Shown in pieces: positions 52,005 to 61,412 of a stretch of DNA of 64,000 bases. Location of the stretch: positions 1,116,001-1,180,000 of the forward strand of contig CP011077.1 of assembly GCA_000963575.1 (NCBI GenBank), read 5' to 3'. A program made the translations under genes and the position numbers. The first letter of the stretch is position 1. Every line of letters starts with the position of its first letter. The notes below the pieces were generated by a model that worked only from the letters and a program-made list of their open reading frames with translations, was not told the origin of the DNA and ran no database searches. This DNA comes from Klebsiella michiganensis (lineage in GTDB: Bacteria; Pseudomonadota; Gammaproteobacteria; Enterobacterales; Enterobacteriaceae).

Positions 52005-53375
52005 ATGAGCATGATTAATATTGCCTATAGCGGTATTCAGGCCGCCCAGACGGGGATGAGCGTCACCTCGATGAACATCGCCAACCTGCTGACGCCGGGC
52101 TACAGCCGGCAGGGGCTGCTGCAAAGTGCAGTTGGGCCTATGGGCCAGGTCGGCCTATCCGCTGGTAACGGCGTACAGGTGGACAGTATCCGCCGTATTT
52201 CCAGCCAATACCTGGTGAATCAGGTCTGGCAGACGAACACCAAAGCCAGCTATTACACCTCAGGGCAGCAGTATCTCGGTGCGCTGGAGGAAGTGATTGG
52301 CACGGATTCAACCAGCCTGGGCAAAGGGCTGGATGAGTTTTTTGGCGCCCTGAGTGCGATGACCACGCAGCCTGAATCCCCGGCGCTTCGTCAGCAGTTG
52401 TTAAACCAGGCCAACTCGCTGGCGACGCGTTTTAACAGCATGAATGATTTTATCAACAGCCAGAAAAGCTCACTTTCTACCCAGCGTAATGCGGCGGTGG
52501 ATAGCATCAATTCCCTGAGTTCTGGTATCGCCAGCTATAACCAGAAAATCATCGAGCTGGAGTCCACCGGCGGCAACAGCAGCGTGCTGCGGGATCAGCG
52601 CGACGAACTGGTGAAAAAGCTGAGTGAGCTGGCGGACGTGAAAGTGACTGAAGACGGAACCGGCAGCTACACCGTGGCCCTGAAAGGCGGCCAGCCGCTG
52701 GTCAGTGGCAAAACGGCGGGCGAAATGAAAGCGGGTGTAGATGCCAACGGCAACAGCACCCTCAGCCTGAAGTTTTCCACCAGCGAATTTAGCCTCAACC
52801 CATCGGCAGGCGGGCAGCTTGGCGCGCTTTACGACTATGAAACGACCACGTTGAAAGAGATGCAAAGCGCGATTCAGGGCATGGCGGAAGCCGTCGCTGA
52901 CCTGTTTAACACTCAGCTGGCGCAGGGGTTTGATCTCAATGGGAACCCCGGCAAGCCGCTGTTTGTGTTTGATCCGAGCAACAGCGCGGGGATGCTGCAG
53001 GTCACTGACCTGAAACCGGATGAGATTGCGCTGTCAGGGACGGATGATGAACCGGGCAACGGCGATAACCTGCAACAGCTTATCGACCTAAAAAACAGCA
53101 AAACGAACATTGGCGGCCTCGGCAACATGAGCCTTAACGAGGGGGCCGCGGCGATCATCTCCCGCGTGGGGATTGCCAGTCGCCAGAATAAAACTGAACA
53201 AGAAGCGGCTATCTCCGTAGCCAATCAGGCCCAGACCCAGCGCGATAATCTCAGCGCGGTCAACGAGGACGAAGAAGCGATCAACCTGCAAATTTATATG
53301 CAGTCCTACCAGGCCAACCTGAAAGTCATCGCCACGGGCGACCAGATTTTCAGCGATCTGCTTAATCTGTTCTAA
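52005..53375 (+). CDS. lfgK: Lateral flagellar hook-filament junction protein FlgK
   Basis: The 456-residue HAP1 protein has the N-terminal motif MSVTSMNIANLLTPGYSRQG and the C-terminal SAVNEDEEAINLQIYMQSYQ segment. It starts 3 bp after lfgJ. Confidence 0.96.
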   Translation: MSMINIAYSGIQAAQTGMSVTSMNIANLLTPGYSRQGLLQSAVGPMGQVGLSAGNGVQVDSIRRISSQYLVNQVWQTNTKASYYTSGQQYLGALEEVIGTDSTSLGKGLDEFFGALSAMTTQPESPALRQQLLNQANSLATRFNSMNDFINSQKSSLSTQRNAAVDSINSLSSGIASYNQKIIELESTGGNSSVLRDQRDELVKKLSELADVKVTEDGTGSYTVALKGGQPLVSGKTAGEMKAGVDANGNSTLSLKFSTSEFSLNPSAGGQLGALYDYETTTLKEMQSAIQGMAEAVADLFNTQLAQGFDLNGNPGKPLFVFDPSNSAGMLQVTDLKPDEIALSGTDDEPGNGDNLQQLIDLKNSKTNIGGLGNMSLNEGAAAIISRVGIASRQNKTEQEAAISVANQAQTQRDNLSAVNEDEEAINLQIYMQSYQANLKVIATGDQIFSDLLNLF

Positions 53376-53395
53376 CGAGGGTTGGAGAACACTTT

Positions 53396-54313
53396 ATGAG
53401 AATCAGTAGTCTGTATAACTCTTCACAGATGCTTAGCCAGTTGGGCAGCAACAGCGAGAGCATCAGCAAGCTGATGCAGCAGCTTGCCACGCAGAAGAGA
53501 ATCAACGTCCCGTCGGACGATCCGGTGGCCGCCAGCCGGCTCGTGCAGCTTAACCGCGAGCAGTCGGCAATTCAGCAGTACCAGAGCAACATCACCAGCA
53601 TCAGCGGGACGCTGGCCAGCCAGGAGTCTCACCTGCAGGCGATGAACGACCAACTGCTGGCACTGAACGACAAGCTGCTGGCGGCGGCTAACGGCACCAA
53701 TAGCCAGAAGGATATGGCGGGTTACGGTGCAGAGCTTGAGTCAATGCTCGATTCGCTGGTGGCATCCATGAATGCGCAGAATGAAAACGGCAGCTATTTG
53801 TTTGCCGGCACCAAAACCGGGACTAAGCCGGTGCAGTGGGATGAGGCCGCACGGACATTTGTGTTTGCCGGCAATGATGGCTCGCGCGAAACCACCGTGG
53901 CGAACGGCGTTAACATTAAAGAAAATACTAACGTGGCCAGCGCATTCTCGTCCGGGAGTGACGATCTGGACATGCTCAACAAGCTCAAGGCGCTGGCGCA
54001 GAAGATGCAGGATCCGGCCGTTCCGGTAGCGGATTACCAGAGTGAGATAGACGATATGCTGAGATCCACCACCGCCACGCGGGACAGCGTGTCGGCAATC
54101 TTTACCGACGTGGGCGGGCGGCAGAACCGCTTAACTCTGCTGAGCGACGCGCATACTGATGTCAGCGCGGCAAACGAGCAGGTGGTCCGCGATCTTTCTT
54201 ACAGCGACCCCGCGACGGCGACGGTGAACCTTCAATTGTTTATAAATTCGGTTCAGATTTCCAACCAGGCTTACAGCATGATCAGTAAGCTCTCCTTGTT
54301 TAGCGTGATGTAG
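53396..54313 (+). CDS. lfgL: Lateral flagellar hook-filament junction protein FlgL
   Basis: The 305-residue HAP3 protein has the flagellin-like N-terminus (RISSLYNSSQMLSQLGSNSE, RINVPSDDPVAASRLVQLNR) and a C-terminal coiled region ending in SMISKLSLFSVM. A ribosome site GAGAAC precedes the ATG. Confidence 0.95.
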   Translation: MRISSLYNSSQMLSQLGSNSESISKLMQQLATQKRINVPSDDPVAASRLVQLNREQSAIQQYQSNITSISGTLASQESHLQAMNDQLLALNDKLLAAANGTNSQKDMAGYGAELESMLDSLVASMNAQNENGSYLFAGTKTGTKPVQWDEAARTFVFAGNDGSRETTVANGVNIKENTNVASAFSSGSDDLDMLNKLKALAQKMQDPAVPVADYQSEIDDMLRSTTATRDSVSAIFTDVGGRQNRLTLLSDAHTDVSAANEQVVRDLSYSDPATATVNLQLFINSVQISNQAYSMISKLSLFSVM

Positions 54314-54315
54314 CC

Positions 54316-55323
54316 ATGCAGGTTGGTTTAACCACAACAACATCTTCACATGCCGCCGCGCTGAGCCGCGGCAATATTGATGCCCCGCAGGCCGTCCAGC
54401 GCCGTAAGGTTGACGAAGCTACGGCATCCCGCAGCCCGTTTCCTGAAGCGGCGCTGCTCTCTACTCGCCCGCTGCGCTACAACGTCCAGCTCAATCAGCA
54501 ACTGACGGCTGTGCAGCAGGCGGACAGCTACCTTTCCAGCGCCGAAACGCAGCTTTTGCAGTTGCGGCATGCGGCGAATCAGGGGAAAGCTCAGGCGCCG
54601 GCGGCAGGGCTTGAGCGTCTGTTATCACGGCGTACTCAGCTTTCCGGCGGGACGGTTGATCGCCAGTTTAACGTCCGGCTACAGAGCCAGTCGCAGGTGA
54701 ATTTCACGCTGCCCGGCAGTGACAAAATCCTGACTTCACCCGGCGGGGAAACGTTAGTCTTTATGCTGGGCGGCGCGAAGCGAGAGCTGGCTGCGGTCGC
54801 GCTGCCGGAAGAAGGTTCGCCCCGCACGGTCTTAACCCACCTCAACGTTGGCCTGGGGCGAATGGGGATCCACGCGAACCTCGACAGGAGTGGACAGGTT
54901 AGTTTCAGCGTGGATGAATCGCGCTGGGAGCAGGTCAGCCAACAGCTCAGCGTGCGGGGGGAAGGGCATAACTTCCCGTCCGATGCGTTTACTCTACTGG
55001 CGGTCCAGGCGGAAAAGGCTCAGCAGGAAGATCTGGTGCAACTGGCTGCGCGCCCGGGCAGCAGCCGGGAAGGGCAGTCGCATTTGCAGCAGGCGCTGGA
55101 GCAGATAACGCTGCAGCGCGGTAAGCTGCGGGCACATCAGGAGCGCGTCCGGTCGCGTATTGATGAGATGGCCACGCCGTATAGCCCGCAGCAGGCGCAG
55201 GACACGGCGCAGGCGCTGGGCAGCGTGCTGGAGAAAAGCGGCGACAGTTTTACCACGCTTAACCGCGCGCTGGGGGCGCAGGCGAACGTGCAGCTTGCTA
55301 CGGTGAAAAATTTGCTCGGGTAG
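54316..55323 (+). CDS. lafW: Putative lateral hook-associated protein LafW
   Basis: The 335-residue product begins 2 bp after lfgL and shows flagellin/HAP-like helical ends (QQLTAVQQADSYLSSAETQL near residue 60; HQERVRSRIDEMATPYSPQQ near the C-terminus). lafW is known at this spot in Flag-2 clusters, where it is called a hook-associated protein; its exact role is not established. Confidence 0.8.
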   Translation: MQVGLTTTTSSHAAALSRGNIDAPQAVQRRKVDEATASRSPFPEAALLSTRPLRYNVQLNQQLTAVQQADSYLSSAETQLLQLRHAANQGKAQAPAAGLERLLSRRTQLSGGTVDRQFNVRLQSQSQVNFTLPGSDKILTSPGGETLVFMLGGAKRELAAVALPEEGSPRTVLTHLNVGLGRMGIHANLDRSGQVSFSVDESRWEQVSQQLSVRGEGHNFPSDAFTLLAVQAEKAQQEDLVQLAARPGSSREGQSHLQQALEQITLQRGKLRAHQERVRSRIDEMATPYSPQQAQDTAQALGSVLEKSGDSFTTLNRALGAQANVQLATVKNLLG

Positions 55324-55543
55324 GGCTATGTTTACGCACTCTCAGGCCCTCTCCCCAAAGGGGCGGGGAGGGAAAAGAGGTCGCGGGATATGGGGTTTAT
55401 TCCCTCTCCCTTTCAGGGAGAGGGTTAGGGTGAGGGTAAAAACCAGAAGCGACGCTGCGGTTTAAGTTACAACCCGACAGACAGCGAGCCGTTCACCAGG
55501 GCTGCGTATACCGCAGGACTCAAAGTGAACGGAGAGGGAAGTG
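55324..55543. repeat. Intergenic REP-like repeats between lafW and the lafZ unit
   Basis: Contains the palindrome CCCTCTCCCT-TTC-AGGGAGAGGG (55402-55424) followed by TTAGGGTGAGGG, a well-known enterobacterial intergenic repeat type, and a related GC-rich copy near 55352. It lies between convergent genes. No coding potential. Confidence 0.65.
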
Positions 55544-55990
55544 CTAGTGTGAAGGATAAAGAAATATAATCCCGCTTTGCCCGACGACCAGCGGCTGCCC
55601 CGCGAGTGTGATCGGCTGCATCCAGATGTCCATATTCATCATTAAATCCACCATACCGTCAATCATTAACCCCTTGTTGGGGGCGTTGTAGTAAATGGGA
55701 GACCAGGAAAACCACTGCTGGCGTTGATGGGTGCTGATTTGGGTGAACTTTCCTTTCAGGATAAAACGGGGATCGTCCGGGCTGGTAATGGTCGTCAAAA
55801 TTGTATGGTTGACCATTTCCATATGGGTGTCATAGGTCTCTTTTCGCCGCGACATCAGATCGTAAAAGCCTATTTGGACATCTACGTTAGCCTGTTGCTC
55901 GGGGGGCGTGGCACCCTGCGGCCAGTTGTAAAAACCGAACAAGCCGATCAGCAGAAGGGCAATTACTGCACTCAGAAGCCATTTAACCAA
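55544..55990 (-). CDS. Small membrane-anchored partner of LafZ
   Basis: This 148-residue protein has one N-terminal hydrophobic helix (WLLSAVIALLLIGLFGFYNW) and an exported domain. It overlaps the lafZ end by 8 bp. Its size, topology and placement match the partner of the ToxR-like regulator at 824-1297, so it probably supports the LafZ periplasmic domain. I do not recognise a named family. Confidence 0.65.
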   Translation of the reverse strand: MVKWLLSAVIALLLIGLFGFYNWPQGATPPEQQANVDVQIGFYDLMSRRKETYDTHMEMVNHTILTTITSPDDPRFILKGKFTQISTHQRQQWFSWSPIYYNAPNKGLMIDGMVDLMMNMDIWMQPITLAGQPLVVGQSGIIFLYPSH

Positions 55991-56936
55991 TGCGGCACTC
56001 CTCCATTTCAGCGATTTTTCTTCGTGTTTCTCTCAGGATCAGGTTGTTTAGCTGGCTGATGTCGATCCGCCAGTGGTAGATGGCCATGGCCAGTTGCTTA
56101 CTGTCGCAGCGGCTTTTCAGCGAAAACGTATAGTTGAGCGTTTGATCGATGCTCTGATAATAAACATTCATCATGATCGACTGCCCTTTCAGGAGTTGAT
56201 TCATTTGATAGAGGGTGTCTTTCAGCTCGCTGTAAAACCGATCTTGATTGCCGTTCAGATGGCCCGCCGGGTAAATCTCGAACAGATGAATGTTGCTGTA
56301 GACGTTACTCTCCTGCTCCTGGTACTGCAGGAGATGGTGGGCGTGCTCAAAATAGCGCCATGTTGCAAAGGCAGTGACGATCAGAGCCACGGCGGCAATT
56401 AAGGCAATAGTCGGAAAACGTTGCCACCGGGGAGCGCGAGCCATCGCTGGGGCGGGTTTCTGCGTGTCCGCTGTGCCACTTGCGGGCTCAGGTGAGAAGG
56501 GGAGCTCTGCCATCTCATCCGTTTTCGGAGGCTGCGGGTTATCAAAGAGTACGGCCTCGCTGAGTAGCGCATCGTCCGATTTATCCGTGACTTCATCTTC
56601 TTCTTTTTCAATCACGCTGCAGTAATCAGCTTCCAGCACATAACCTTTTCGAGGGATGGTTTTGATTATCTTTTGCTGTTTGCCATCATCTTCCAGCGCC
56701 GTGCGCAGCGCATGAATAGCGTTTGGCAAACTATTATTGCCAATCACTCTATGCTCCCAGACAAGCGTGGTCAGTTCTTCTCTGGTGAGGATCTTGCCCG
56801 CATGCTGAGTCAGCGTATCCAGCAGTTTTAGCTGATATTCTCCGAGGCGTTTACGTTCCCCGCTGGTTAAATGGAGAATCGAACCGGAGCTAATATCAAT
56901 CAGCCAGTTATTTACAGCACAATAGCGTTTATTCAT
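55983..56936 (-). CDS. lafZ: Transmembrane regulator LafZ (CadC/ToxR-like)
   Basis: The 317-residue protein has an N-terminal winged helix (about 1-105; TREELTTLVWEHRVIGNNSL, IIKTIPRKGYVLEADY), a long acidic linker, one membrane helix (about 172-192, ALIAAVALIVTAFATWRYF) and a ~125-residue periplasmic domain with two Cys. Flag-2 clusters carry such a regulator, called LafZ, next to lafW and lafA. It may sense surface or envelope cues; its direct targets are unknown. Confidence 0.85.
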   Translation of the reverse strand: MNKRYCAVNNWLIDISSGSILHLTSGERKRLGEYQLKLLDTLTQHAGKILTREELTTLVWEHRVIGNNSLPNAIHALRTALEDDGKQQKIIKTIPRKGYVLEADYCSVIEKEEDEVTDKSDDALLSEAVLFDNPQPPKTDEMAELPFSPEPASGTADTQKPAPAMARAPRWQRFPTIALIAAVALIVTAFATWRYFEHAHHLLQYQEQESNVYSNIHLFEIYPAGHLNGNQDRFYSELKDTLYQMNQLLKGQSIMMNVYYQSIDQTLNYTFSLKSRCDSKQLAMAIYHWRIDISQLNNLILRETRRKIAEMEECRIG

Positions 56937-57620
56937 TTTTGGCTGCAGCCATTCCTATAATAATTAACGGATATCGTGAGGCCATACGTGAGCGTCACGA
57001 ATACATTCGTCATCATTAAGTCCATTTAATCTTCATTACTAAGCGGTTGCTCGTTGCTGAGGGAACGAAAAAGCAACCTGCCTCTATACCTTTGTACAGA
57101 TTTGTTCGTCTGTGGATGGTGAAAGGTGTGGCTTAAAGGGGTGGAGATAGTAATGTCATCTTCCTTGCCTCTTTTTTACGCTATAAAAATGTGATTATCA
57201 ATATGTTTTAAGGCGGTTTTTGTGGTGTTTTATTAAATAAAATAATGAAAAGTTAATGATTGTGAGTGCGAGTGGGCGATGTTGTAAAAATTATTTTTGA
57301 TGTGAAAATAATGTTCTCAATAATGTGAGTTATTAACTTTATTTTCTTTTTATTAAAAATGGCGCAACGCATTTTTTATTTATTTTTTTTATTTAAGATT
57401 TATCTCAAAAGTGTCGCTTTGAAATGTTTTTTATTCATCCCTCTCTCGTTTATATTGAATGAGAATGATTGTTTGTAAAATAAAGATGTTTTATCAGGCT
57501 GCGGTTCAGAGGGGGCATAAATAAATATGAAAATAGATTTAATCTTAAAGAGTGACGTGTCGTTTTATCTCTGTACAACAGTCAGGAGACTGAGCATCAG
57601 GTTCATCAAGGAGAATAAAC
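56937..57620. other. Long AT-rich promoter region between lafZ and flagellin
   Basis: A 684-bp intergenic region with long A/T runs (57200-57480) separates divergent lafZ and the first flagellin gene. A sigma-28-like sequence may exist near 57546-57569 (TAAAG then TTTTATC) but is a poor match. No coding potential was seen. Its low GC suggests a silencer (H-NS) target, which is inference. Confidence 0.55.
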
Positions 57621-58460
57621 ATGTCTTTATCTATTTTCACCAGTGGCTCTTCCATGGCGTCGATCAACGCGCTGAATAAATCCAACAGCATGCTGTCCAC
57701 TGCGATGGAACGCCTGGGCACCGGCAAACGCATTAACTCTGCGGCCGATGATGCGGCTGGCCTGCAGATTGCCTCCCGCCTGCAGGGGCAGAGCAACGGC
57801 ATGGCCGTCGCGCAGCGCAATATCTCAGACGCCACGGCGATGCTGCAGACGGCGGAAGGGGCGTTCGACGAAGTGAGCAACATCATGTACCGCATGAAGG
57901 ACCTGGCCACCCAGGGCGCGAACGACACCAACACCACGGAAGACCGCGACGCGATCAACTCTGAGCTGGGCGAACTGCAAAAAGAGCTGGGCAACATCAT
58001 GAGCAACACCTCCTACGGCGGTGAAAAGCTGTTTGCTGCGGCCGGCAAGCTGACTCAGGACATGAACTTCCAGATTGGCTCGAGCGCGGACGAGAAAATG
58101 ACCGTCAGCCTGTCGGCTTCCCTCGGGGATGCCAACACCGCCATTAATGGCCTGTCTGGCTCCACTATCACCGATGCAGCCAGCGCCCAGGATCTGATGT
58201 CCGATCTGGAAGACAGCCTGGCGGCAGTGGGCACCATTCGTTCAAGCCTGGGGGCCAACATCAATCGCCTGGGCCACACGGCGGCCAACCTGGCGAACAT
58301 GAAAGACAACACCGAACTGGCGCTGGGCAACATTCAGGACGCTGACTTCGCGAGCGAAGCGTCTTCCATGACGCGTAACCAGATGCTGGCGCAGACCAGC
58401 ATGTCGATGCTGAAGCAGTCCAACAGCATGTCCGGCATGGTGATGTCCCTGCTGGGCTAA
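57621..58460 (+). CDS. lafA: Lateral flagellin, copy 1
   Basis: The 279-residue filament protein has the conserved N-terminal D0/D1 helices (MSLSIFTSGSSMASINALNK, RLGTGKRINSAADDAAGLQI) and C-terminal D1/D0 (NIQDADFASEASSMTRNQML, ending SGMVMSLLG). The variable middle is short, as in lateral flagellins. A ribosome site AAGGAGAATAA precedes the ATG. The product differs from copy 2 at only two residues (Ser8 and Ser181). Lysines and Ser/Thr in D2 are possible targets of the FliB-like and glycosyltransferase enzymes. Confidence 0.96.
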   Translation: MSLSIFTSGSSMASINALNKSNSMLSTAMERLGTGKRINSAADDAAGLQIASRLQGQSNGMAVAQRNISDATAMLQTAEGAFDEVSNIMYRMKDLATQGANDTNTTEDRDAINSELGELQKELGNIMSNTSYGGEKLFAAAGKLTQDMNFQIGSSADEKMTVSLSASLGDANTAINGLSGSTITDAASAQDLMSDLEDSLAAVGTIRSSLGANINRLGHTAANLANMKDNTELALGNIQDADFASEASSMTRNQMLAQTSMSMLKQSNSMSGMVMSLLG

Positions 58461-58481
58461 ACCGCCGCGTACTGAGCCGAC

Positions 58482-58511
58482 AAAAAGCACCGCCTTCGGG
58501 CGGTGCTTTTT
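58482..58511 (+). terminator. Rho-independent terminator of flagellin copy 1
   Basis: Stem AAAAAGCACCGCC / GGCGGTGCTTTTT with loop TTCG, 21 bp after the stop. It separates the two flagellin transcripts. Confidence 0.93.
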
Positions 58512-58628
58512 ATTTATCGGCAGAAAAATGCGTTTTTTTCATCGTACCGTTTAATTTTGCCTGCCCGCGTGCCGCCTTGATTGAGTAACGAAAGCTACAC
58601 AATACGAACTGAATCAAAAGGATTGATT

Positions 58629-59468
58629 ATGTCTTTATCTATTTTCACTAACGGCTCTTCCATGGCGTCGATCAACGCGCTGAATAAATCCAACAGCATG
58701 CTGTCCACTGCGATGGAGCGCCTGGGCACCGGCAAACGCATTAACTCTGCGGCCGATGATGCGGCTGGCCTGCAGATTGCCTCCCGCCTGCAGGGGCAGA
58801 GCAACGGCATGGCCGTCGCGCAGCGCAATATCTCAGATGCCACGGCGATGCTGCAGACGGCGGAAGGGGCGTTCGATGAAGTGAGCAACATCATGTACCG
58901 CATGAAGGACCTGGCCACCCAGGGCGCGAACGACACCAACACCACGGAAGACCGCGACGCTATCAACTCTGAGCTGGGCGAACTGCAAAAAGAGCTGGGC
59001 AACATCATGAGCAACACCTCCTACGGCGGTGAGAAGCTGTTTGCTGCGGCCGGCAAGCTGACTCAGGACATGAACTTCCAGATTGGCTCGAGCGCGGACG
59101 AGAAAATGACCGTCAGCCTGTCGGCTTCCCTCGGAGATGCCAACACCGCCATTAATGGCCTGTCTGGCACCACCATCACCGATGCAGCCAGCGCCCAGGA
59201 TCTGATGTCTGACCTGGAAGACAGCCTGGCGGCAGTGGGCACCATTCGTTCAAGCCTGGGGGCCAACATCAATCGCCTGGGCCACACGGCGGCCAACCTG
59301 GCGAACATGAAAGACAACACCGAACTGGCGCTGGGCAACATTCAGGACGCTGACTTCGCGAGCGAAGCGTCTTCCATGACGCGTAACCAGATGCTGGCGC
59401 AGACCAGCATGTCGATGCTGAAGCAGTCCAACAGCATGTCCGGCATGGTGATGTCCCTGCTGGGCTAA
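58629..59468 (+). CDS. lafA: Lateral flagellin, copy 2
   Basis: The 279-residue product is identical to copy 1 except Ser8Asn and Ser181Thr. Its nucleotide sequence is also almost the same over the whole gene, while the upstream (58512-58628) and downstream regions differ. That pattern points to recent tandem duplication or ongoing gene conversion limited to the coding part. An AAAAGGATTGATT site precedes the ATG; an earlier in-frame start would add an N-terminal tail not found in flagellins. It has its own terminator and probably its own promoter. Confidence 0.95.
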   Translation: MSLSIFTNGSSMASINALNKSNSMLSTAMERLGTGKRINSAADDAAGLQIASRLQGQSNGMAVAQRNISDATAMLQTAEGAFDEVSNIMYRMKDLATQGANDTNTTEDRDAINSELGELQKELGNIMSNTSYGGEKLFAAAGKLTQDMNFQIGSSADEKMTVSLSASLGDANTAINGLSGTTITDAASAQDLMSDLEDSLAAVGTIRSSLGANINRLGHTAANLANMKDNTELALGNIQDADFASEASSMTRNQMLAQTSMSMLKQSNSMSGMVMSLLG

Positions 59469-59494
59469 GCCGTCACGCACTAAGACGACAAAAC

Positions 59495-59518
59495 ACACCG
59501 CTTTAGGGCGGTGTTTTT
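59495..59518 (+). terminator. Rho-independent terminator of flagellin copy 2
   Basis: Stem ACACCGC / GCGGTGT with a 6-nt loop, then TTTTT, 27 bp after the stop. Confidence 0.85.
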
Positions 59519-59610
59519 GTATCTGCCTCTCGCGTGTCACCTTCCTTCTGTGCGGAAGCTTTTCTTCCGCGTGTTCATCTAATGCATTGATTAATTTGAA
59601 ACTTAAAACA

Positions 59611-59625
59611 TGGCACGGTAATTGC
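59611..59625 (+). promoter_or_regulatory. Sigma-54 promoter of the lafB operon
   Basis: TGGCACGGTAATTGC again, about 70 bp before lafB and identical over 22 bp to the site before lfgB (45493-45514). LafK is the expected activator. Confidence 0.9.
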
Positions 59626-59683
59626 TAAACAATGCTCAGCGGCGTTTGACTTGCCTTACGTGCCCGTATTTCTGGAGATAAAA

Positions 59684-61003
59684 ATGTCTGATTTGACCAG
59701 CCTGGATCCGCAAACTCTGGCCACGCAGCTAGCGGGGTATGACATCGCCGCTATGCAGGCGGCGCTGAAAAAACAGACCAGCTCTTTGACTGCTCAAAAA
59801 GCGGCATTGACGGCGCTTCGCACGGCTTTGAGCGACTTTCGAAGCGCATTAACCGGATTGAATAAAACCGACAGCGGGATGCTGCAGAACGTGGCCACGA
59901 CGAATGTTGAAGGCGTGGCTAACGTGACCGCAGGGAGCGGTGCGCAGAAAGGCGCTTACAACCTGTTCGTGCAGCAGTTGGCTTCCGCGCACCAGATTGC
60001 GTTCGATGATATGACCGACGAGTCGATCAAAAATGCGGCCGGAACCATGACCATCACCATCAACGGTAAGTCGATGGATATCGAGATGGATGGCCTGGAG
60101 TCGATGTCGGATCTGACCCGGAAGATCAATAGCAATAACGATAAAGACGCGCCGAAAGTGACCGCCTCGCTGATTCGTACCGACGGTAAAGTCAGCCTGA
60201 TGCTGAGCAGTGATGAAAGCGGCAAAGACAACATTGTTGAGGTCAATGCCAGCGGTCTGGATCCGGCTAGCGCGCAAAAATTTGGCGTGTCAGAAACCAT
60301 CACCAAACCGCGTAACGCGGAGTTTAAGCTGGGTGAAAGCGATAAGGTCTATGAAAGTAGTTCTAATACCCTCGATAAGCTTATCGACGGCGTCACCATT
60401 GAACTGACGAAAGCGCAAAAGGACGGCGATGAGCCGCTGCGTATCAATATCGGGGTAGATAACACCGCCACTAAAGAGCAGATACAGAGCTTTGTGGATG
60501 CGTTTAATACGCTGAAAACCGAGCTGGGTAAGCTCACCAACAGCGGCAGCGACGGGAAAGATCGCGGCGCCTTTGCCGGTGATGCCGGGATAGCCTCGCT
60601 GGAAAGGGATCTGAATAACCTGTTGCGTCAGACTTTCGGCGAAAAAAATATGACCGACTACGGTATCACCGCCAGTCGGGACGGCACGTTATCCATCGAC
60701 AGTACCCGCCTCGATAAGGCTCTTCAGAACGATCCCCATGGCCTGAATGAACTGTTTAACGGCAATAGCGGGCTGATTAAAAGCATGGATAAGTCGCTGG
60801 ATAAATACCTCAACACGTCTAACGGCCTGCTGAAAGGGCGCCAGGAAACGCTGGATCGCCAGCAAACGGAAATCGACATCAAAACGGACAAAATCCAGGC
60901 GCGATATGACACCTCATATAACCGCTACCTGAAACAGTTTACCCAACTGCAGTCCATCATGACGCAGATGAATAACACCATGAGTATGTTTGGCCTGGCC
61001 TAA
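59684..61003 (+). CDS. lafB: Lateral filament cap protein LafB (FliD)
   Basis: The product is a FliD-type cap: N-terminal D0 helix (LATQLAGYDIAAMQAALKKQ), FliD_N region (VATTNVEGVANVTAGSGAQK, YNLFVQQLASAHQIA) and C-terminal coiled coil (RYDTSYNRYLKQFTQLQSIM). It folds flagellin at the filament tip. The ATG at 59684 has GGAGATAAAA upstream and gives 439 residues; a start at 59651 would add 11 residues and is less likely. Confidence 0.94.
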   Translation: MSDLTSLDPQTLATQLAGYDIAAMQAALKKQTSSLTAQKAALTALRTALSDFRSALTGLNKTDSGMLQNVATTNVEGVANVTAGSGAQKGAYNLFVQQLASAHQIAFDDMTDESIKNAAGTMTITINGKSMDIEMDGLESMSDLTRKINSNNDKDAPKVTASLIRTDGKVSLMLSSDESGKDNIVEVNASGLDPASAQKFGVSETITKPRNAEFKLGESDKVYESSSNTLDKLIDGVTIELTKAQKDGDEPLRINIGVDNTATKEQIQSFVDAFNTLKTELGKLTNSGSDGKDRGAFAGDAGIASLERDLNNLLRQTFGEKNMTDYGITASRDGTLSIDSTRLDKALQNDPHGLNELFNGNSGLIKSMDKSLDKYLNTSNGLLKGRQETLDRQQTEIDIKTDKIQARYDTSYNRYLKQFTQLQSIMTQMNNTMSMFGLA

Positions 61004-61016
61004 GGGAAAGTAAGTT

Positions 61017-61412
61017 ATGTATGGAAATGAGCAGGAGGGCCTCGGCCACTATCAGCAGTCCGATCTGGCCATTCAGGCCGCAGCGGCGAGCCCGCATCAG
61101 CTGGTACTGATGTTGTTTAACGGCCTGATGGATGAGTTAGTCCGCGCGAAGAGCCACATTGCTGCTCGCCGTTACGAGCGCAAGGTGCAGAGCATTAACA
61201 AGTGCATCGACATTCTTAACGCGCTAACCAGCGCCCTGGATTATGACAAAGGGGGCGATTTGGCGTTAAGCCTCGCCAACCTTTATGACTACTGCGTGTA
61301 TCGCCTGTATGACGCGAGCCACAAACTCTCCGTTGAGTACGTTGATGAGGTGGAAAAGATCCTCGGCAACCTGCAGGACGGGTGGCAAAAAATGGGCCAG
61401 CAGCATGAATGA
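61017..61412 (+). CDS. lafC: Lateral flagellin export chaperone LafC (FliS)
   Basis: The 131-residue all-helical FliS protein has the core ASPHQLVLMLFNGLMDELVR and NLYDYCVYRLYDASHKLSVE. It binds the flagellin C-terminus before export. It starts 13 bp after lafB and overlaps lafD by 8 bp. Confidence 0.95.
   Translation: MYGNEQEGLGHYQQSDLAIQAAAASPHQLVLMLFNGLMDELVRAKSHIAARRYERKVQSINKCIDILNALTSALDYDKGGDLALSLANLYDYCVYRLYDASHKLSVEYVDEVEKILGNLQDGWQKMGQQHE

Noticed and set aside
57546..57569. Sigma-28 promoter before flagellin copy 1
   Set aside because: TAAAG is present but the -10 part does not match GCCGATAA at the right spacing.
57545..58009. Long antisense frames in the flagellin genes
   Set aside because: They are reverse-frame shadows of a highly codon-biased gene, repeated in both copies, with no ribosome sites.
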